DNA from: Arthrobacter alpinus
GTDB lineage: Bacteria > Actinomycetota > Actinomycetes > Actinomycetales > Micrococcaceae
Length of the DNA: 64,000 bases
Reading direction: 5' to 3'
Assembly (NCBI RefSeq): GCF_001445575.1
Contig: NZ_CP013200.1
Coordinates: 2,728,001 to 2,792,000, forward strand
In this document: in pieces, positions 7,836-16,460 of the stretch
Position numbering within the stretch: position 1 is the first letter of the stretch
Layout of the letters: each line of letters starts with the position of its first letter
Program-made: the position numbers and the translations under genes
Notes under the pieces: generated by a model
Told to the model about the DNA's origin: nothing
What the model saw: the letters and a program-made list of their open reading frames with translations, nothing else
Database searches by the model: none

Positions 7836-9400
7836 GGGGCCGTGCCTTGGAAAGCCATCGAGTAGCGCAGATTCCTTACAGGCTGGCCATTGAGGTTTTC
7901 CACTTTGAGCGCCACGGGAAGATCTTTTGCAATTGTCGCTGTGCTATCCGGGTTCGTGCAGGACACGGCGGGAGCCGTCACCACACAACTTGCCCCAGAA
8001 GGCACGCCGTTGATGACAACGGTGACCTTCACACTTGCGCCCGTGCTGATCTGGACATTGAGGTGGCTGATCGTTCCAGTCGCCGGCATGATCGTCGAAG
8101 CATCTGCGAACGCCGGAACCACAGCTGAGCCGCCGGAGAGGGCTAGGAAACCAGTGGTGTCAGCGGCGTCAATGAACTTTGCAGAGCCGAGGAACACGGT
8201 GGCTCCTGAGCTGCCCGCGGGACCAGCTGGGCCAGCTGCACCCATTGGTCCCGTCGCGCCCTGCGGTCCTTGGGGTCCCGGGGCTCCGTTGGTACCGTTT
8301 GCGCCAGTAAAACCCTGAAGCCCTGAGGCTCCGATAAACCCTTGTTCGCCTTGGTTGCCCTTTTCCCCAGTAGCGCCCACGGCGCCAGCTAGGCCTTGGG
8401 GGCCCATGGGGCCTGCCGGGCCAACAAGGGGTTGGCTCCGTGACGGCCAGATGGATCCTGCTTTGGGTCCGAACATTTGGTAGCTCGAAAGATCTAGATA
8501 GAAGTCCCCATCTGATCCGGTGTCAGCGCCGGGCGTACCCGTGCCGCTGAGAACTGACTTTCCATTGCTGCCGTCAATGCCAGCAGCACCTGTTGCGCCC
8601 GTGGCCCCGGTGTTTCCCTGGACGCCCTGCAGGCCTGTCTCACCTTGTGCGCCTGTGGCTCCAGCAGGTCCGACGGCGCCAGTTTCGCCTTTCGCTCCGG
8701 CAGCACCATCTGAGCCGTCGGTTCCGGCGGCACCTGCAGCGCCGGTGTCGCCCTTCTCGCCGGTGGCTCCAATGGATCCGGTAGCGCCATCTGTGCCATT
8801 GGTTCCGGTGTCCCCCTTCGTGCCTGTGGCTCCAGCAGGTCCAGCAGCTCCGGCGTCGCCTTTCGCTCCAGCAGCTCCATTTGTGCCAGTGGCGCCCTTG
8901 CCTCCCGCAATACCTTGAGTGCCATTGGCTCCGGCAGCGCCAGCCGCACCGGGTTCGCCTTCGGCCCCAGCGTTGCCCTTGGAACCGTTGGCTCCGGCAG
9001 CGCCGTTGGCGCCAGCACTTCCAGCAGCGCCAGCGGATCCTTCTACGCCGGCCGCACCCTTAGCGCCGGCCGGGCCGGTTGCGCCAGGAGTGCCATTTGC
9101 GCCGTCTTGTCCGTCCGTACCGGCAGCGCCATCCTTGCCGTCAACGGCCGCTGCCGCATTTGTTCCCCAGGAGACTGCCACGGCGCCGTCAGAACAGTCA
9201 CCAGAAGATTTGCCACTCGCAACCTGCGTCAGTGTGCCGGCAGTGTCAAGACAGGCGAAAATTGTGCTGGCGGCGGCGTCATTTCCAGGTGTGCATCCGG
9301 CGGCTAGTACAGCCACAAGAAGAGCCGTGCCCAGTATTGGCGCAGCCCGTCTGCGAGCCCGGGGCAGGGGCCTATTGAGGTTCTGTGATGATGGCGGCAT
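7832..9400 (-). CDS. Collagen-like triple-helix repeat lipoprotein
   Basis: 522 residues. A basic N-terminus and hydrophobic segment end in the lipobox LAAGC (Cys36), so the protein should be lipid-anchored on the outer face of the membrane. Residues about 88-399 are Gly-X-Y repeats rich in GAAG, GATG and GPAG triplets. They have one break near the middle (KSVLSGTGTPG...DGDFYLDLSS...GPKAGSIWP), the interruption commonly seen in bacterial collagen-like proteins. The last 123 residues form a non-collagenous beta-rich domain with two cysteines. I chose the ATG at 9400 because AAAGGG lies just upstream; an upstream extension to 9499 lacks support and would bury the signal. First gene of the operon. 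Confidence 0.9.
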   Translation of the reverse strand: MPPSSQNLNRPLPRARRRAAPILGTALLVAVLAAGCTPGNDAAASTIFACLDTAGTLTQVASGKSSGDCSDGAVAVSWGTNAAAAVDGKDGAAGTDGQDGANGTPGATGPAGAKGAAGVEGSAGAAGSAGANGAAGANGSKGNAGAEGEPGAAGAAGANGTQGIAGGKGATGTNGAAGAKGDAGAAGPAGATGTKGDTGTNGTDGATGSIGATGEKGDTGAAGAAGTDGSDGAAGAKGETGAVGPAGATGAQGETGLQGVQGNTGATGATGAAGIDGSNGKSVLSGTGTPGADTGSDGDFYLDLSSYQMFGPKAGSIWPSRSQPLVGPAGPMGPQGLAGAVGATGEKGNQGEQGFIGASGLQGFTGANGTNGAPGPQGPQGATGPMGAAGPAGPAGSSGATVFLGSAKFIDAADTTGFLALSGGSAVVPAFADASTIMPATGTISHLNVQISTGASVKVTVVINGVPSGASCVVTAPAVSCTNPDSTATIAKDLPVALKVENLNGQPVRNLRYSMAFQGTAP

Positions 9401-9802
9401 GAGACCCTTTGTGCGTAGGGACGGGCCGCCAAGCGGATAACCCGTCAATTGAATTGAGTTATCCCCCATTGCTGATAACTTGGCCAATATTACTCGCACG
9501 AACTAGCTGTTTCAAAGATTACAGCCAACGGTATTAAATTTTTTCCGAAAATGCGGGAGAAAATTCCGCTCAGATCGCAATAATGCCTGCACGGCCTCCA
9601 ATGTGAAGGTAGTGCAGGCATTAATAGTCGATGACCTCGCGTACCCGTGATGAGGGCCTGCGAGCAGGGCTCCACATCCTATTGACGCTCCATCAGGATG
9701 TTTACCAGATAATAAATCATGCGAATGTTTAATTACCCAAGTGGCTAACAGTAATTAGCCGATCGGATAAATTGACATCAGTTGATAACTGTACGGAGAG
9801 GT
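9401..9802. other. 402-bp intergenic region upstream of the collagen-like operon
   Basis: AT-rich compared with its surroundings, especially 9500-9580 and 9690-9790, and without a plausible reading frame. It must contain the promoter of the minus-strand collagen-like operon and the 3' end of the yqeY transcript. It holds a perfect 12-bp inverted repeat (9581-9623). No RNA gene was recognised. Confidence 0.6.
9581..9623. repeat. Perfect 12-bp inverted repeat with 19-nt spacer
   Basis: TAATGCCTGCAC at 9581-9592 and GTGCAGGCATTA at 9612-9623. No U tract follows on the minus strand, so it is a weak terminator candidate for yqeY. The spaced palindrome could equally be an operator for the collagen-like operon that starts 180 bp downstream. 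Confidence 0.55.
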
Positions 9803-10267
9803 CTATTGCAGGCGCTTGCGAACCATTTCTGAGATAGCCTTGCCGTCAAATCGGCCAGCAATTTCGGCCGTTATCGGCTTCATGGCGAGGCCCATCTGGC
9901 GCATTGATAGTTCGCCCTGCTCTGCCTCAAGGCCGCTGATGATGCGGTCCACAATTGCAGCAGCTTCTTCAGCATTCAGTGCCTTGGGCAGGTATGCCTC
10001 AATAACTTCTGCTTCAGCTAGTTCTGCCGCGGCTCTGTCTGACTCACCAGCTTCGGTGTAAATTCCGGCGGTGTCATGGCGCTTGGCAGCTTCCTTTTGG
10101 AGCAAGGTGATGACCTGGGCATCATCAAACTCAACAGGGTTCTTGCCGCCCTTTTCGCGTGTCTCAATCTCTCCGAGAACGTTTCGGACAGTGGTCAGGG
10201 CAACTTTGTTGCCGGCTTTCATGTGCGCGACGACGTCGCTCTTGAGTTGTTGCTTGAGCGTGGACAT
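9803..10267 (-). CDS. GatB/YqeY domain-containing protein
   Basis: 154 residues, the usual length of stand-alone YqeY proteins, which share the tail domain of GatB amidotransferase subunits. Seen: STLKQQLKSDVVAHMKAG, the T-V-R-N-V-L-G-E-I-E segment, a DAQVITLLQKEAAKR helix, EAYLPKALNAEE, and the closing MGLAMKPITAEIAGRFDGK...MVRKRLQ. I placed the start at the ATG at 10267, with GGGAG five bases upstream, instead of the longer frame to 10450, which has no ribosome site. Function is not settled; a tRNA-related role has been proposed for the family. Confidence 0.92.
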   Translation of the reverse strand: MSTLKQQLKSDVVAHMKAGNKVALTTVRNVLGEIETREKGGKNPVEFDDAQVITLLQKEAAKRHDTAGIYTEAGESDRAAAELAEAEVIEAYLPKALNAEEAAAIVDRIISGLEAEQGELSMRQMGLAMKPITAEIAGRFDGKAISEMVRKRLQ

Positions 10268-10459
10268 TAGCTCCCTTAAATTGTTAATTGCGGCCGAACC
10301 GCGGCCGCCTACGTCAATTATCCCATCCTGACCTGGCCGCACCGTGCAGGGGGTGACGGCCGTGGCGATGTCTGGTTCAGCGGTGTCACCTGCCTCCTTG
10401 GCATGGTGCTCCTGCGGATCCAGACATCCTAGGAACGCGAAGTCGAACATGATTTCGCT

Positions 10460-11290
10460 ATGGCGCCCTTAGTACCCGGCGTAGACTTTTCTTCATCCAT
10501 AGGTAGCAGAATTCAGGTGTTGTGGATGCGAACCGAAATCAGCGACAAATGGGTGCGCGCCATGGTGGGCAGCATAACCGTGGTGGACAGCACGGCAGCC
10601 ATGTTGTTCTGGGAGCAGAAGTTCCCCATACCTGTTTATGCCTTTGCCCCGGATGATGTCCGGATGGACCTACTGGTGCCAACAAGCAACGTTCCCACCG
10701 GCAGCCCTGGATTCTTCGGTCCCAAGGGACCCGTGGCCCAATGGTTTGACGTACACGCAGAGGGCCGAGTGCTGCCGAACGCTGCCTGGTTCCGGGACGC
10801 TCCGGAACTCGAGGGACGCATCACGTTCACTTGGACCCCGGATGCATTCGACCAGTGGCTCGAGGAAGAGGAGGAAGTGCACAGCCACCCGCGTGATCCC
10901 CACAAGCGTGTTGAGGCCCTCCCCAGCTCCCGCCACATCACCGTCTCGCTCGGTGGCGTGCTGCTGGCGGACAGCACTGAGCCGGTTCTGCTCTTTGAGA
11001 CCTACCTGCCCACCCGCTATTACCTGCCACGCACCGACGTGCGCCTTGACCGGCTTAGTACCGGAAACAACCGCAGCCACTGCCCCTACAAGGGGTACGC
11101 CGAGGACTACTGGGATGCCCCGGGGTCACCATCCGTGGCCTGGTCATACCCGGACCCCTACCCGGCTGTGGGCCGCATCAAAGACAGGATCGCGTTCTAC
11201 AACGAATCCGTTGACATCACTGTTGACGGGGTGGCAGTCCCCCGGCCACACTCCATGTTCTCCAACACCAAGAATCGGCCCGGTGACTAA
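10460..11290 (+). CDS. DUF427 domain-containing protein (two tandem domains)
   Basis: 276 residues. The C-terminal half is a typical DUF427 unit: RHITVSLGGVLLADSTEPV, LPTRYYLPRTDVRLDRL, SHCPYKGYAEDYW, VAWSYPDPYPAVGRIKDRIAFYNE. The N-terminal half is a second, more diverged copy (TVVDSTAAMLFWEQ, IPVYAFAPDDVRMDLL), so the protein is a duplicated two-domain form, common in actinobacteria. Function unknown. An acidic EEEEE stretch joins the two. The start ATG at 10460 lacks a strong ribosome site; an ATG at 10526 is possible. Its 3' end overlaps the convergent regulator remnant by 4 bp. Confidence 0.85.
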   Translation: MAPLVPGVDFSSSIGSRIQVLWMRTEISDKWVRAMVGSITVVDSTAAMLFWEQKFPIPVYAFAPDDVRMDLLVPTSNVPTGSPGFFGPKGPVAQWFDVHAEGRVLPNAAWFRDAPELEGRITFTWTPDAFDQWLEEEEEVHSHPRDPHKRVEALPSSRHITVSLGGVLLADSTEPVLLFETYLPTRYYLPRTDVRLDRLSTGNNRSHCPYKGYAEDYWDAPGSPSVAWSYPDPYPAVGRIKDRIAFYNESVDITVDGVAVPRPHSMFSNTKNRPGD

Positions 11291-11748
11291 ACGGCGCTGA
11301 CCCGGTTGGAGACTCCCGTATTCTCATAAATGTGCTCAACATCGTTCCGCGCCGTTTTCGGCGCAATGAACAGCGCCACAGCAATGGCCCTGTTGTCCAA
11401 CCCACGGCAGAGTAACCTCAGCACCTCCACGTCTCTGGCCGTCAAGGCGGACGGCAGGATCCGCCGTCGTGCCTCCTGCTGTCCGGCAGCCACCAAGACA
11501 CTTTCGACCGCGGCCTCCGCCAGCCTGCCTGCCGACACCTCCGGACGCAGCCGGGCAGCAGCGGTGCCCGCCGGAAGTGCGGGTCTTTGGGGACGCGGCT
11601 CGAGGTAGGTCTGGTAGGCGTCGGCCGCAGCCAGGAGGCACTGACCCGGATCCAGCCCGGAGGCACTCAGTCCGCGTAAATGGTCAAACCGTCCTGGGGC
11701 GGAACAACACACTGCCACGTAGGCGGGGGCATTGGGCGGATGCCCCAT
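11287..11748 (-). pseudogene. Remnant of an HD-domain / LuxR-type regulator
   Basis: 153 residues, much shorter than the intact HD-GYP-LuxR proteins it resembles. The first part matches the end of such an HD domain (LDPGQCLLAAADAYQTYLEPRPQR, then GRLAEAAVESVLVAAGQ). The C-terminal part is a LuxR-type helix-turn-helix (LTARDVEVLRLLCRGLDN, then A-P-K-T and VEHIYENTGVSNR). The HD metal-binding half is absent upstream and the last helix is cut at SAV. Both ends missing suggests a decaying gene; a short functional HTH protein cannot be excluded. Confidence 0.55.
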
Positions 11749-11859
11749 TTTTGGCCATGAATTTGCAGGCAGGCCATGTCCGGCGGGCTGCCAAGGGCCG
11801 GGCCGGTGATGTTACTGGCGCGGCCAAGGTGTCAGGAACTGGGTGGATCAGCTCTCCCG

Positions 11860-12090
11860 TCAGAAGTGCGGCGGCTCGCGCGGGGTTGGCCGCACCGGCG
11901 GGCTCATGGGATCTGGCGGGAAAACAGGTTCCGGAGGGGCTGGCTGCGGATAGGGCTCGTTGGGCTCGGGCGGCCGGTAAGGATCAGGTGGAGCAGGCGG
12001 GTTCGGCGGCTGGGTCGGATCCGGATGCCGGGTTGGATTTTCGGGGTCCGGGATGCTGGCGGCAGCCAACGGCCACTCACTGGAGTTCAT
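11860..12090 (-). CDS. Proline-rich hypothetical protein
   Basis: 76 residues, more than one third proline, with Pro-Glu-Pro, Asp-Pro and Arg-Pro pairs throughout, so an extended unstructured chain is expected. There is no signal peptide or membrane segment. Start chosen at ATG 12090 because AAGGA lies 7 nt upstream; the frame extends to 12123. It follows the 54-residue small gene at 12132-12296 by 41 bp on the same strand, suggesting a two-gene transcript. Function unknown. Confidence 0.5.
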   Translation of the reverse strand: MNSSEWPLAAASIPDPENPTRHPDPTQPPNPPAPPDPYRPPEPNEPYPQPAPPEPVFPPDPMSPPVRPTPREPPHF

Positions 12091-12131
12091 GGGGCATTCC
12101 TTATCACTAAGTTGCAATATCACGTGAGTTG

Positions 12132-12296
12132 CTATGCCCCGGTCTCACGCGGTTCAACATCCGGATCCGGGGTGGTCTCTTCCTCCAGCAAGTCTGGTTC
12201 CGGCACCATCAGCTTGATGAAGTCCTCCACCGACGAGTGCTTGCCGGCCGTGCGTCCATCGCGTGCCGGGCGTTCTTCAACTGGTTCCTGGCTCAT
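12132..12296 (-). CDS. Small acidic hypothetical protein (54 aa)
   Basis: A short frame starting MSQEPVEERPARDGRTAGK, continuing HSSVEDFIKLMVPEPDLLEE and ending PREAT-like PRETGA. The middle could form one amphipathic helix; the rest is charged and disordered. An AGGAG lies 12 nt upstream, slightly far. Codon composition and the partner gene downstream support it, but no family is recognised. Confidence 0.45.
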   Translation of the reverse strand: MSQEPVEERPARDGRTAGKHSSVEDFIKLMVPEPDLLEEETTPDPDVEPRETGA

Positions 12297-12455
12297 GTGC
12301 CAACGCTACTCCTGGCCGAACGGTGAGGGAACCCTTTTGGCGGCAGGTCGCCGTCATGCGTCCGAAAGGAACTCTCGGGGGCCATCACAGGAAAATGGCA
12401 GCTTCTTCGGGCATAGTTCCTTGCCATTAGACAAACGTTTCGCAAAGGGCTGGGT

Positions 12456-13133
12456 ATGCGTAAAAAATTGATGATTTTTGGAATCTTGTTGGTGGTGGCG
12501 CTTGGCGCGGTCTGGGGCGGTAGTGCCATTTACGCCAAGATTGGCAATGAACAGGCCCCCGACCAACTCTCGCTGTCATCGCCGACCCCGGGGGCAACAC
12601 CGGCTGGCACCATGGCGGCCGCCGAGCTGTCCGGCACCTGGAACATCTCGGACGGTTCGCAAGCGGGCTACCGCGTCAAGGAAGTGCTTAACGGCCAGGA
12701 CGTGACGGTGGTTGGCCGGACAGGAGCCGTATCGGGGCAGGCAACCATTGATGGCACCAGCCTGGTCGCCGCAACGGCCGTGGTGGACATGGGCAACGTC
12801 ACCACCGACAACAGCAGCCGGGACAGTCAATTTCAGGGAATCCTGAAAACCTCCGAATTCCCCACCTCGACGTTCGCGCTAACCTCGCCCGTGGACATTG
12901 GCGCCGTCGCCGGAGGCGCCGCAACCACCGAGGCAACGGGTCAGCTTTCGATCGCCGGTGTTACCCGGGACGTCAAGGTTGCGCTGAATGTTCAGACCAC
13001 GGCGGACGGGGTCGAGGTCCAGGGCACTATTCCTGTCACGTTCTCCGACTACGGTGTTGACGCCCCAAATCTGGGCTTCGTCAAAGTGGAGAATTCCGGG
13101 GCCGTTGAAATGCTGCTGAAGCTTAAGAAGTAA
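12456..13133 (+). CDS. YceI family protein, membrane-anchored
   Basis: 225 residues. One N-terminal transmembrane segment (about residues 5-27) is followed by a linker and a YceI lipocalin-like domain. Family signatures seen: GTWNISDGSQAGYRVKE, VVGRTGAVSGQATIDG, AATAVVDMGNVTTDNSSRD, FPTSTFALTSP, GQLSIAGVTRDVKVAL, and FVKVE near the end. YceI domains bind isoprenoid-type lipids in an extracytoplasmic barrel. Here the anchor places it on the outer face of the membrane. Monocistronic. Confidence 0.92.
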   Translation: MRKKLMIFGILLVVALGAVWGGSAIYAKIGNEQAPDQLSLSSPTPGATPAGTMAAAELSGTWNISDGSQAGYRVKEVLNGQDVTVVGRTGAVSGQATIDGTSLVAATAVVDMGNVTTDNSSRDSQFQGILKTSEFPTSTFALTSPVDIGAVAGGAATTEATGQLSIAGVTRDVKVALNVQTTADGVEVQGTIPVTFSDYGVDAPNLGFVKVENSGAVEMLLKLKK

Positions 13134-13147
13134 CCCAAAAACCTGGC

Positions 13148-13363
13148 CTAATCGCTGGCAAATGTGAGGCCTCGAGTGGCCAGCTCCTCCCCCAATATCC
13201 GGATGGATTTGGGCCCCACACCATGCAAGGCCAGCAGCGCCTTGGAACTGCGCGTGGTGAGCTGGGCAAAGGTGGTAATGCCCTCGTCGGCCAGCGCCCT
13301 CATTGCAGGTTGGCCGATTGAGCGTGGGAACTCGGTCGCAGCTGTGGTTATCTGCTCGGTCAT
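13148..13363 (-). CDS. Helix-hairpin-helix domain protein
   Basis: 70 residues from the ATG at 13363 (longer frame to 13396 possible). The chain RSIGQPAMRALADEGITTFA followed by LLALHGVGPKSIRILGEEL is a tandem HhH arrangement of the kind found at the ends of DNA-binding proteins and RNA polymerase alpha; L-H-G-V-G-P-K is the hairpin. Probably a small nucleic-acid-binding protein. It is convergent with the YceI gene. Confidence 0.75.
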   Translation of the reverse strand: MTEQITTAATEFPRSIGQPAMRALADEGITTFAQLTTRSSKALLALHGVGPKSIRILGEELATRGLTFASD

Positions 13364-13528
13364 GGAGCAATTCTTGCACGGTGGCCAGTGGCGCACCCCG
13401 GCAGAAATGTGACCGGGGCCGCACGCCGTCGAGCTTTGTCAGTGGCTAGGCATAGGCTTGTTACAGCAGGTTTTGTCCACGTATTGCGGGTCAGAACGAA
13501 GACCCCACAAATGCTAGGACGTGCCCTC

Positions 13529-14338
13529 ATGATGGGACCCCATCACGCTGCCACCGGTGCTGCCGTTTGGCTGGCCCTCACCACTCAGTTCGACGTGGGA
13601 CTTGGCCAACTCTCGCAGCTGATTCCAGTGCTCCCGGAAACACTGACAGTTGGCATGGGGCTGATGGATCTGACGCCCACCTCCGTGGTGGCAGGGGCTC
13701 TGGTGACCGCAGGAGCTGCGCTGGTACCGGACGCCGATCACCGGCACGCGACCATCGCCCATTCGCTGCCGCCGCTCTCTAACATCTTGTGTATCCAGAT
13801 CGGCAAAATGTCTGGCGGGCACCGGCACGGCACCCATTCGATCCTTGGTATGGCCGTTTTTGTCGCCATCGCTGCGCTGGCCGGAATGTGGACTGTTGAA
13901 CTCCCCGGCTACGGCACCGTGTTCCCAGGCGCAGGAATGCTGGCGGTATTACTGGCAGCCTTTGCCGGCAAGGTACTGAAAATGATTCCGGACACCATGC
14001 GTAAGTTCCCCTGGGTGCTGGGGATCGCCGTCGGTATTTTCGTCATGCTCTTTGCGCCGCAGCATGAGTATTGGTTCCCGCTGGCTATGGGTCTGGGCGT
14101 GGCTGCACATATTCTCGGCGACATGCTCACCACCGGCGGGTGTAACCTCTTGTGGCCGCTAAAGATCAAGCCGCCGCGTTGGCTGCGCAAGGTCCCCTTG
14201 GTGACTTCCATCTGGCGTCCCAGTGGCAACGTCGCCATACCCATTCTGGGAAATGCCGGCTCCGTCCGGGAGTGGCTGGTGCTGGTTCCCATCAGCGGAT
14301 ACGTCATCTGGGCCATTGCCGACGCTGTGTTCTCCTAA
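13529..14338 (+). CDS. Membrane-bound metal-dependent hydrolase (YdjM/DUF457 family)
   Basis: About 269 residues. The family's histidine and aspartate motifs are clear: MMGPHHAATG at the start, ALVPDADHRHATIAH, then GGHRHGTHS, and LGVAAHILGDMLTTGG. Four to five hydrophobic segments lie between them. These proteins are predicted membrane hydrolases acting on lipids; YdjM is LexA-regulated in Escherichia coli, and no such box was identified here. Start uncertain: ATGs at 13511, 13529 and 13532 are all possible; AGGA upstream favours 13529. Confidence 0.85.
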   Translation: MMGPHHAATGAAVWLALTTQFDVGLGQLSQLIPVLPETLTVGMGLMDLTPTSVVAGALVTAGAALVPDADHRHATIAHSLPPLSNILCIQIGKMSGGHRHGTHSILGMAVFVAIAALAGMWTVELPGYGTVFPGAGMLAVLLAAFAGKVLKMIPDTMRKFPWVLGIAVGIFVMLFAPQHEYWFPLAMGLGVAAHILGDMLTTGGCNLLWPLKIKPPRWLRKVPLVTSIWRPSGNVAIPILGNAGSVREWLVLVPISGYVIWAIADAVFS

Positions 14339-14542
14339 GCGCTGCTGGTTATTTCCAGTTCACGATTGCTATCAGTGCGGGGCGTTGCAGAGGGAGCCCG
14401 CTCTCTCCCATTCCAGCTTTGAGTTCCATCAGGGCGCCTTGGGCGAACAAGACTGTTAACATGGGCGCTAGCATGGCAGCAGGATCATCGGCTTCAGGGG
14501 CAGTTCAGGGCATTGACGCCAGATAGAGGAATAATACAAGGC

Positions 14543-15151
14543 ATGTACGTAAAGATTTGTGGCCTGCAAACGGCCGAAACCATCGCTGCGGCTGTGGACG
14601 CTGGTGCTGACGCCGTTGGATTCATCTTTGCACCGGGAAGCCCGCGGACCGTCGCCCCGGAATTGGTCGCCGAGCTAGTAACAGCAGTGCCCCAGGGCAT
14701 TGAAACCGTTGGGGTATTCCGGAATCAGCCCATCGATGACGTCCTAGAGATGGCTAGACAAGCGGCAGTGTCAACCGTGCAATTGCATGGTGATGAGAGC
14801 CTGGCCGACATGGCCTGGGTACACGAAGCCGGTTTTAGGTCACTACGGGCCTTCTCCGCCGACGCCTACAACGGCCTGTCCGCCGATGAAAGGCATGCTT
14901 GGGACTCCGAGCGACTCCTGCTCGACGCCGTCGAACCCGGGGCGGGGGTCACTTTTGATGCTGATGTGCTCACTGATGGAACACCTCAGGGATTCTGGCT
15001 CCTGGCCGGAGGTCTCAACCCCAACAATGTTGCCGCCGCCGTCAGTGCCCTGAAGCCCGCAGGTGTGGACGTCTCTAGTGGTGTGGAATCGAGCCGCGGA
15101 GTCAAGGACGTTCACTTGATTCGCGATTTCGTGAAGGCCGCGCGTCAATAG
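14543..15151 (+). CDS. trpF: Phosphoribosylanthranilate isomerase
   Basis: 202 residues. Catalyses the Amadori rearrangement of N-(5-phosphoribosyl)anthranilate in tryptophan synthesis. Seen: MYVKICGLQTAETIAAAVDAG with the catalytic Cys of KICG at position 6, GADAVGFIFAPGSPR, VQLHGDES, and the phosphate-binding WLLAGGLNPNNV and VDVSSGVESSRGVKD. The second catalytic aspartate sits in LLDAVEPG (about residue 131). It stands alone, away from other trp genes. I started it at the ATG at 14543, which begins the conserved beta strand, instead of 14513. Confidence 0.95.
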   Translation: MYVKICGLQTAETIAAAVDAGADAVGFIFAPGSPRTVAPELVAELVTAVPQGIETVGVFRNQPIDDVLEMARQAAVSTVQLHGDESLADMAWVHEAGFRSLRAFSADAYNGLSADERHAWDSERLLLDAVEPGAGVTFDADVLTDGTPQGFWLLAGGLNPNNVAAAVSALKPAGVDVSSGVESSRGVKDVHLIRDFVKAARQ

Positions 15152-15293
15152 AGACCTGATCTGGCCCTAAGCTATCCCGGCGGAGCAATAAGGACAATAG
15201 ACTGAACATAAATGTCATACTCTGTTGCATAATGGTCACTACAGGCTAGAAAACTGTCTGGTTCCGGCAACTTAATCTGGGAATGAGGGGGAC

Positions 15294-16460
15294 ATGCTTA
15301 CACCGGACGATAGTGCGCTGCAGGCTGTGCGGCGCCGACATGAGCTGCGCGTATTGGAGTCATTGGCGGCCCATGGCAACCGGACTAGACGCGAACTTGA
15401 GACCGACACGAAGCTCTCCCGGACTACCCTTTCGGCGATTGTCAGTGATTTGAGACTCCGAGGCGTGGTGACCGAGAGTGAGCCGGAATTCCATGGTCGG
15501 GGACGCAGCGGCCGACCCACCAAGGTCCTTTCCCTCAACCCCAATGCCGGTGCTGCCGTGGGCATTGAACTGGGTCGACGCCGAATCAGCATTTCTGTCA
15601 CGGGCTTTGACGGTTCCACAGTGGTGCGCGAGCTCAGTGCAATTTCCAGTTCGGTGTCACTTCCCGACAAAGTTGCCATGGCAGCGGACATGCTCAAGCG
15701 GCTAATCGCCGACGGACGGATCAATACGGAGACGGTCATCGGTACGGCCGTTGGTATCGCCAGCCGACATGCCAACCCGAATTCACTAGCAGACGGGGTG
15801 GAACCGCAAAGTGATCCGCAGGGAGCTTCCCTGACGTTACTGCGTGAGGTGATCCCCGGCCCCATGCTTTGGGACAACAACATCAGGCTGGCTGCCATGG
15901 CGTATGGGAAGGGTAGCGATGACCTGCTCTACGTGGTGTTGTCTGCGGGTATTAGCTCCGCCATTGTTTCCCAAGGATCGCTGATGCGAGGCGGCAATGG
16001 CATCGCAGGAGAATTGGGGCACATCAGCGTTGATTTTGCAGGACCAGTCTGTTGGTGTGGCCGTCATGGTTGCCTGGAGAGCTTCATCAACGAGGCCAAT
16101 GTTCTTGTTGAAGCCGCCCATCGGGGTCAGTCATTCCAGTCCATTGAGGCTATGGCGCAGGCAGCCGCGGAAGGCAACGGAATTGCCATCAATGTTGTGT
16201 CCTGGGCCGGTGAGCTGCTAGCCAGGGCCTTGATGGGTGCCTGCGTACTGCTGGATCCGCGTCGCGTGGTCGTCACCGGTGAACTTTCGCAATTTGGTGA
16301 ACTCCTCCTCGAACCTGCCAGGCGAGCACTCGCCGAGCAGAACTTGGACCTCGGGCCGCGGAGTACCGAGATTAGTGCAGCCACCTTTGCGCCTAGCGCT
16401 GGCAGTGATGGCGCATCGCAGATGGCCTTGAAGCACTGGTCGATGGCCACCGTCGGCTAG
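15294..16460 (+). CDS. ROK family transcriptional regulator
   Basis: 388 residues: an N-terminal winged helix-turn-helix (about 10-75; RRELETDTKLSRTTLSAIVS) followed by a ROK sugar-kinase-like domain. The ROK marks are GELGHISVDF and the zinc motif CWCGRHGCLES. The weak first phosphate loop argues for a regulator over a kinase. NagC/XylR-type ROK repressors sense amino sugars or sugars. It lies just upstream of the ABC transporter, sulfatase and hexosaminidase genes and could control them, with a sugar released from a sulfated glycan as effector; this is inference. Confidence 0.9.
   Translation: MLTPDDSALQAVRRRHELRVLESLAAHGNRTRRELETDTKLSRTTLSAIVSDLRLRGVVTESEPEFHGRGRSGRPTKVLSLNPNAGAAVGIELGRRRISISVTGFDGSTVVRELSAISSSVSLPDKVAMAADMLKRLIADGRINTETVIGTAVGIASRHANPNSLADGVEPQSDPQGASLTLLREVIPGPMLWDNNIRLAAMAYGKGSDDLLYVVLSAGISSAIVSQGSLMRGGNGIAGELGHISVDFAGPVCWCGRHGCLESFINEANVLVEAAHRGQSFQSIEAMAQAAAEGNGIAINVVSWAGELLARALMGACVLLDPRRVVVTGELSQFGELLLEPARRALAEQNLDLGPRSTEISAATFAPSAGSDGASQMALKHWSMATVG

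Noticed and set aside
7832..9400. Plus-strand frames rich in Pro-Val-Ala opposite the collagen-like gene
   Set aside because: They are complement shadows of Gly-X-Y repeats.
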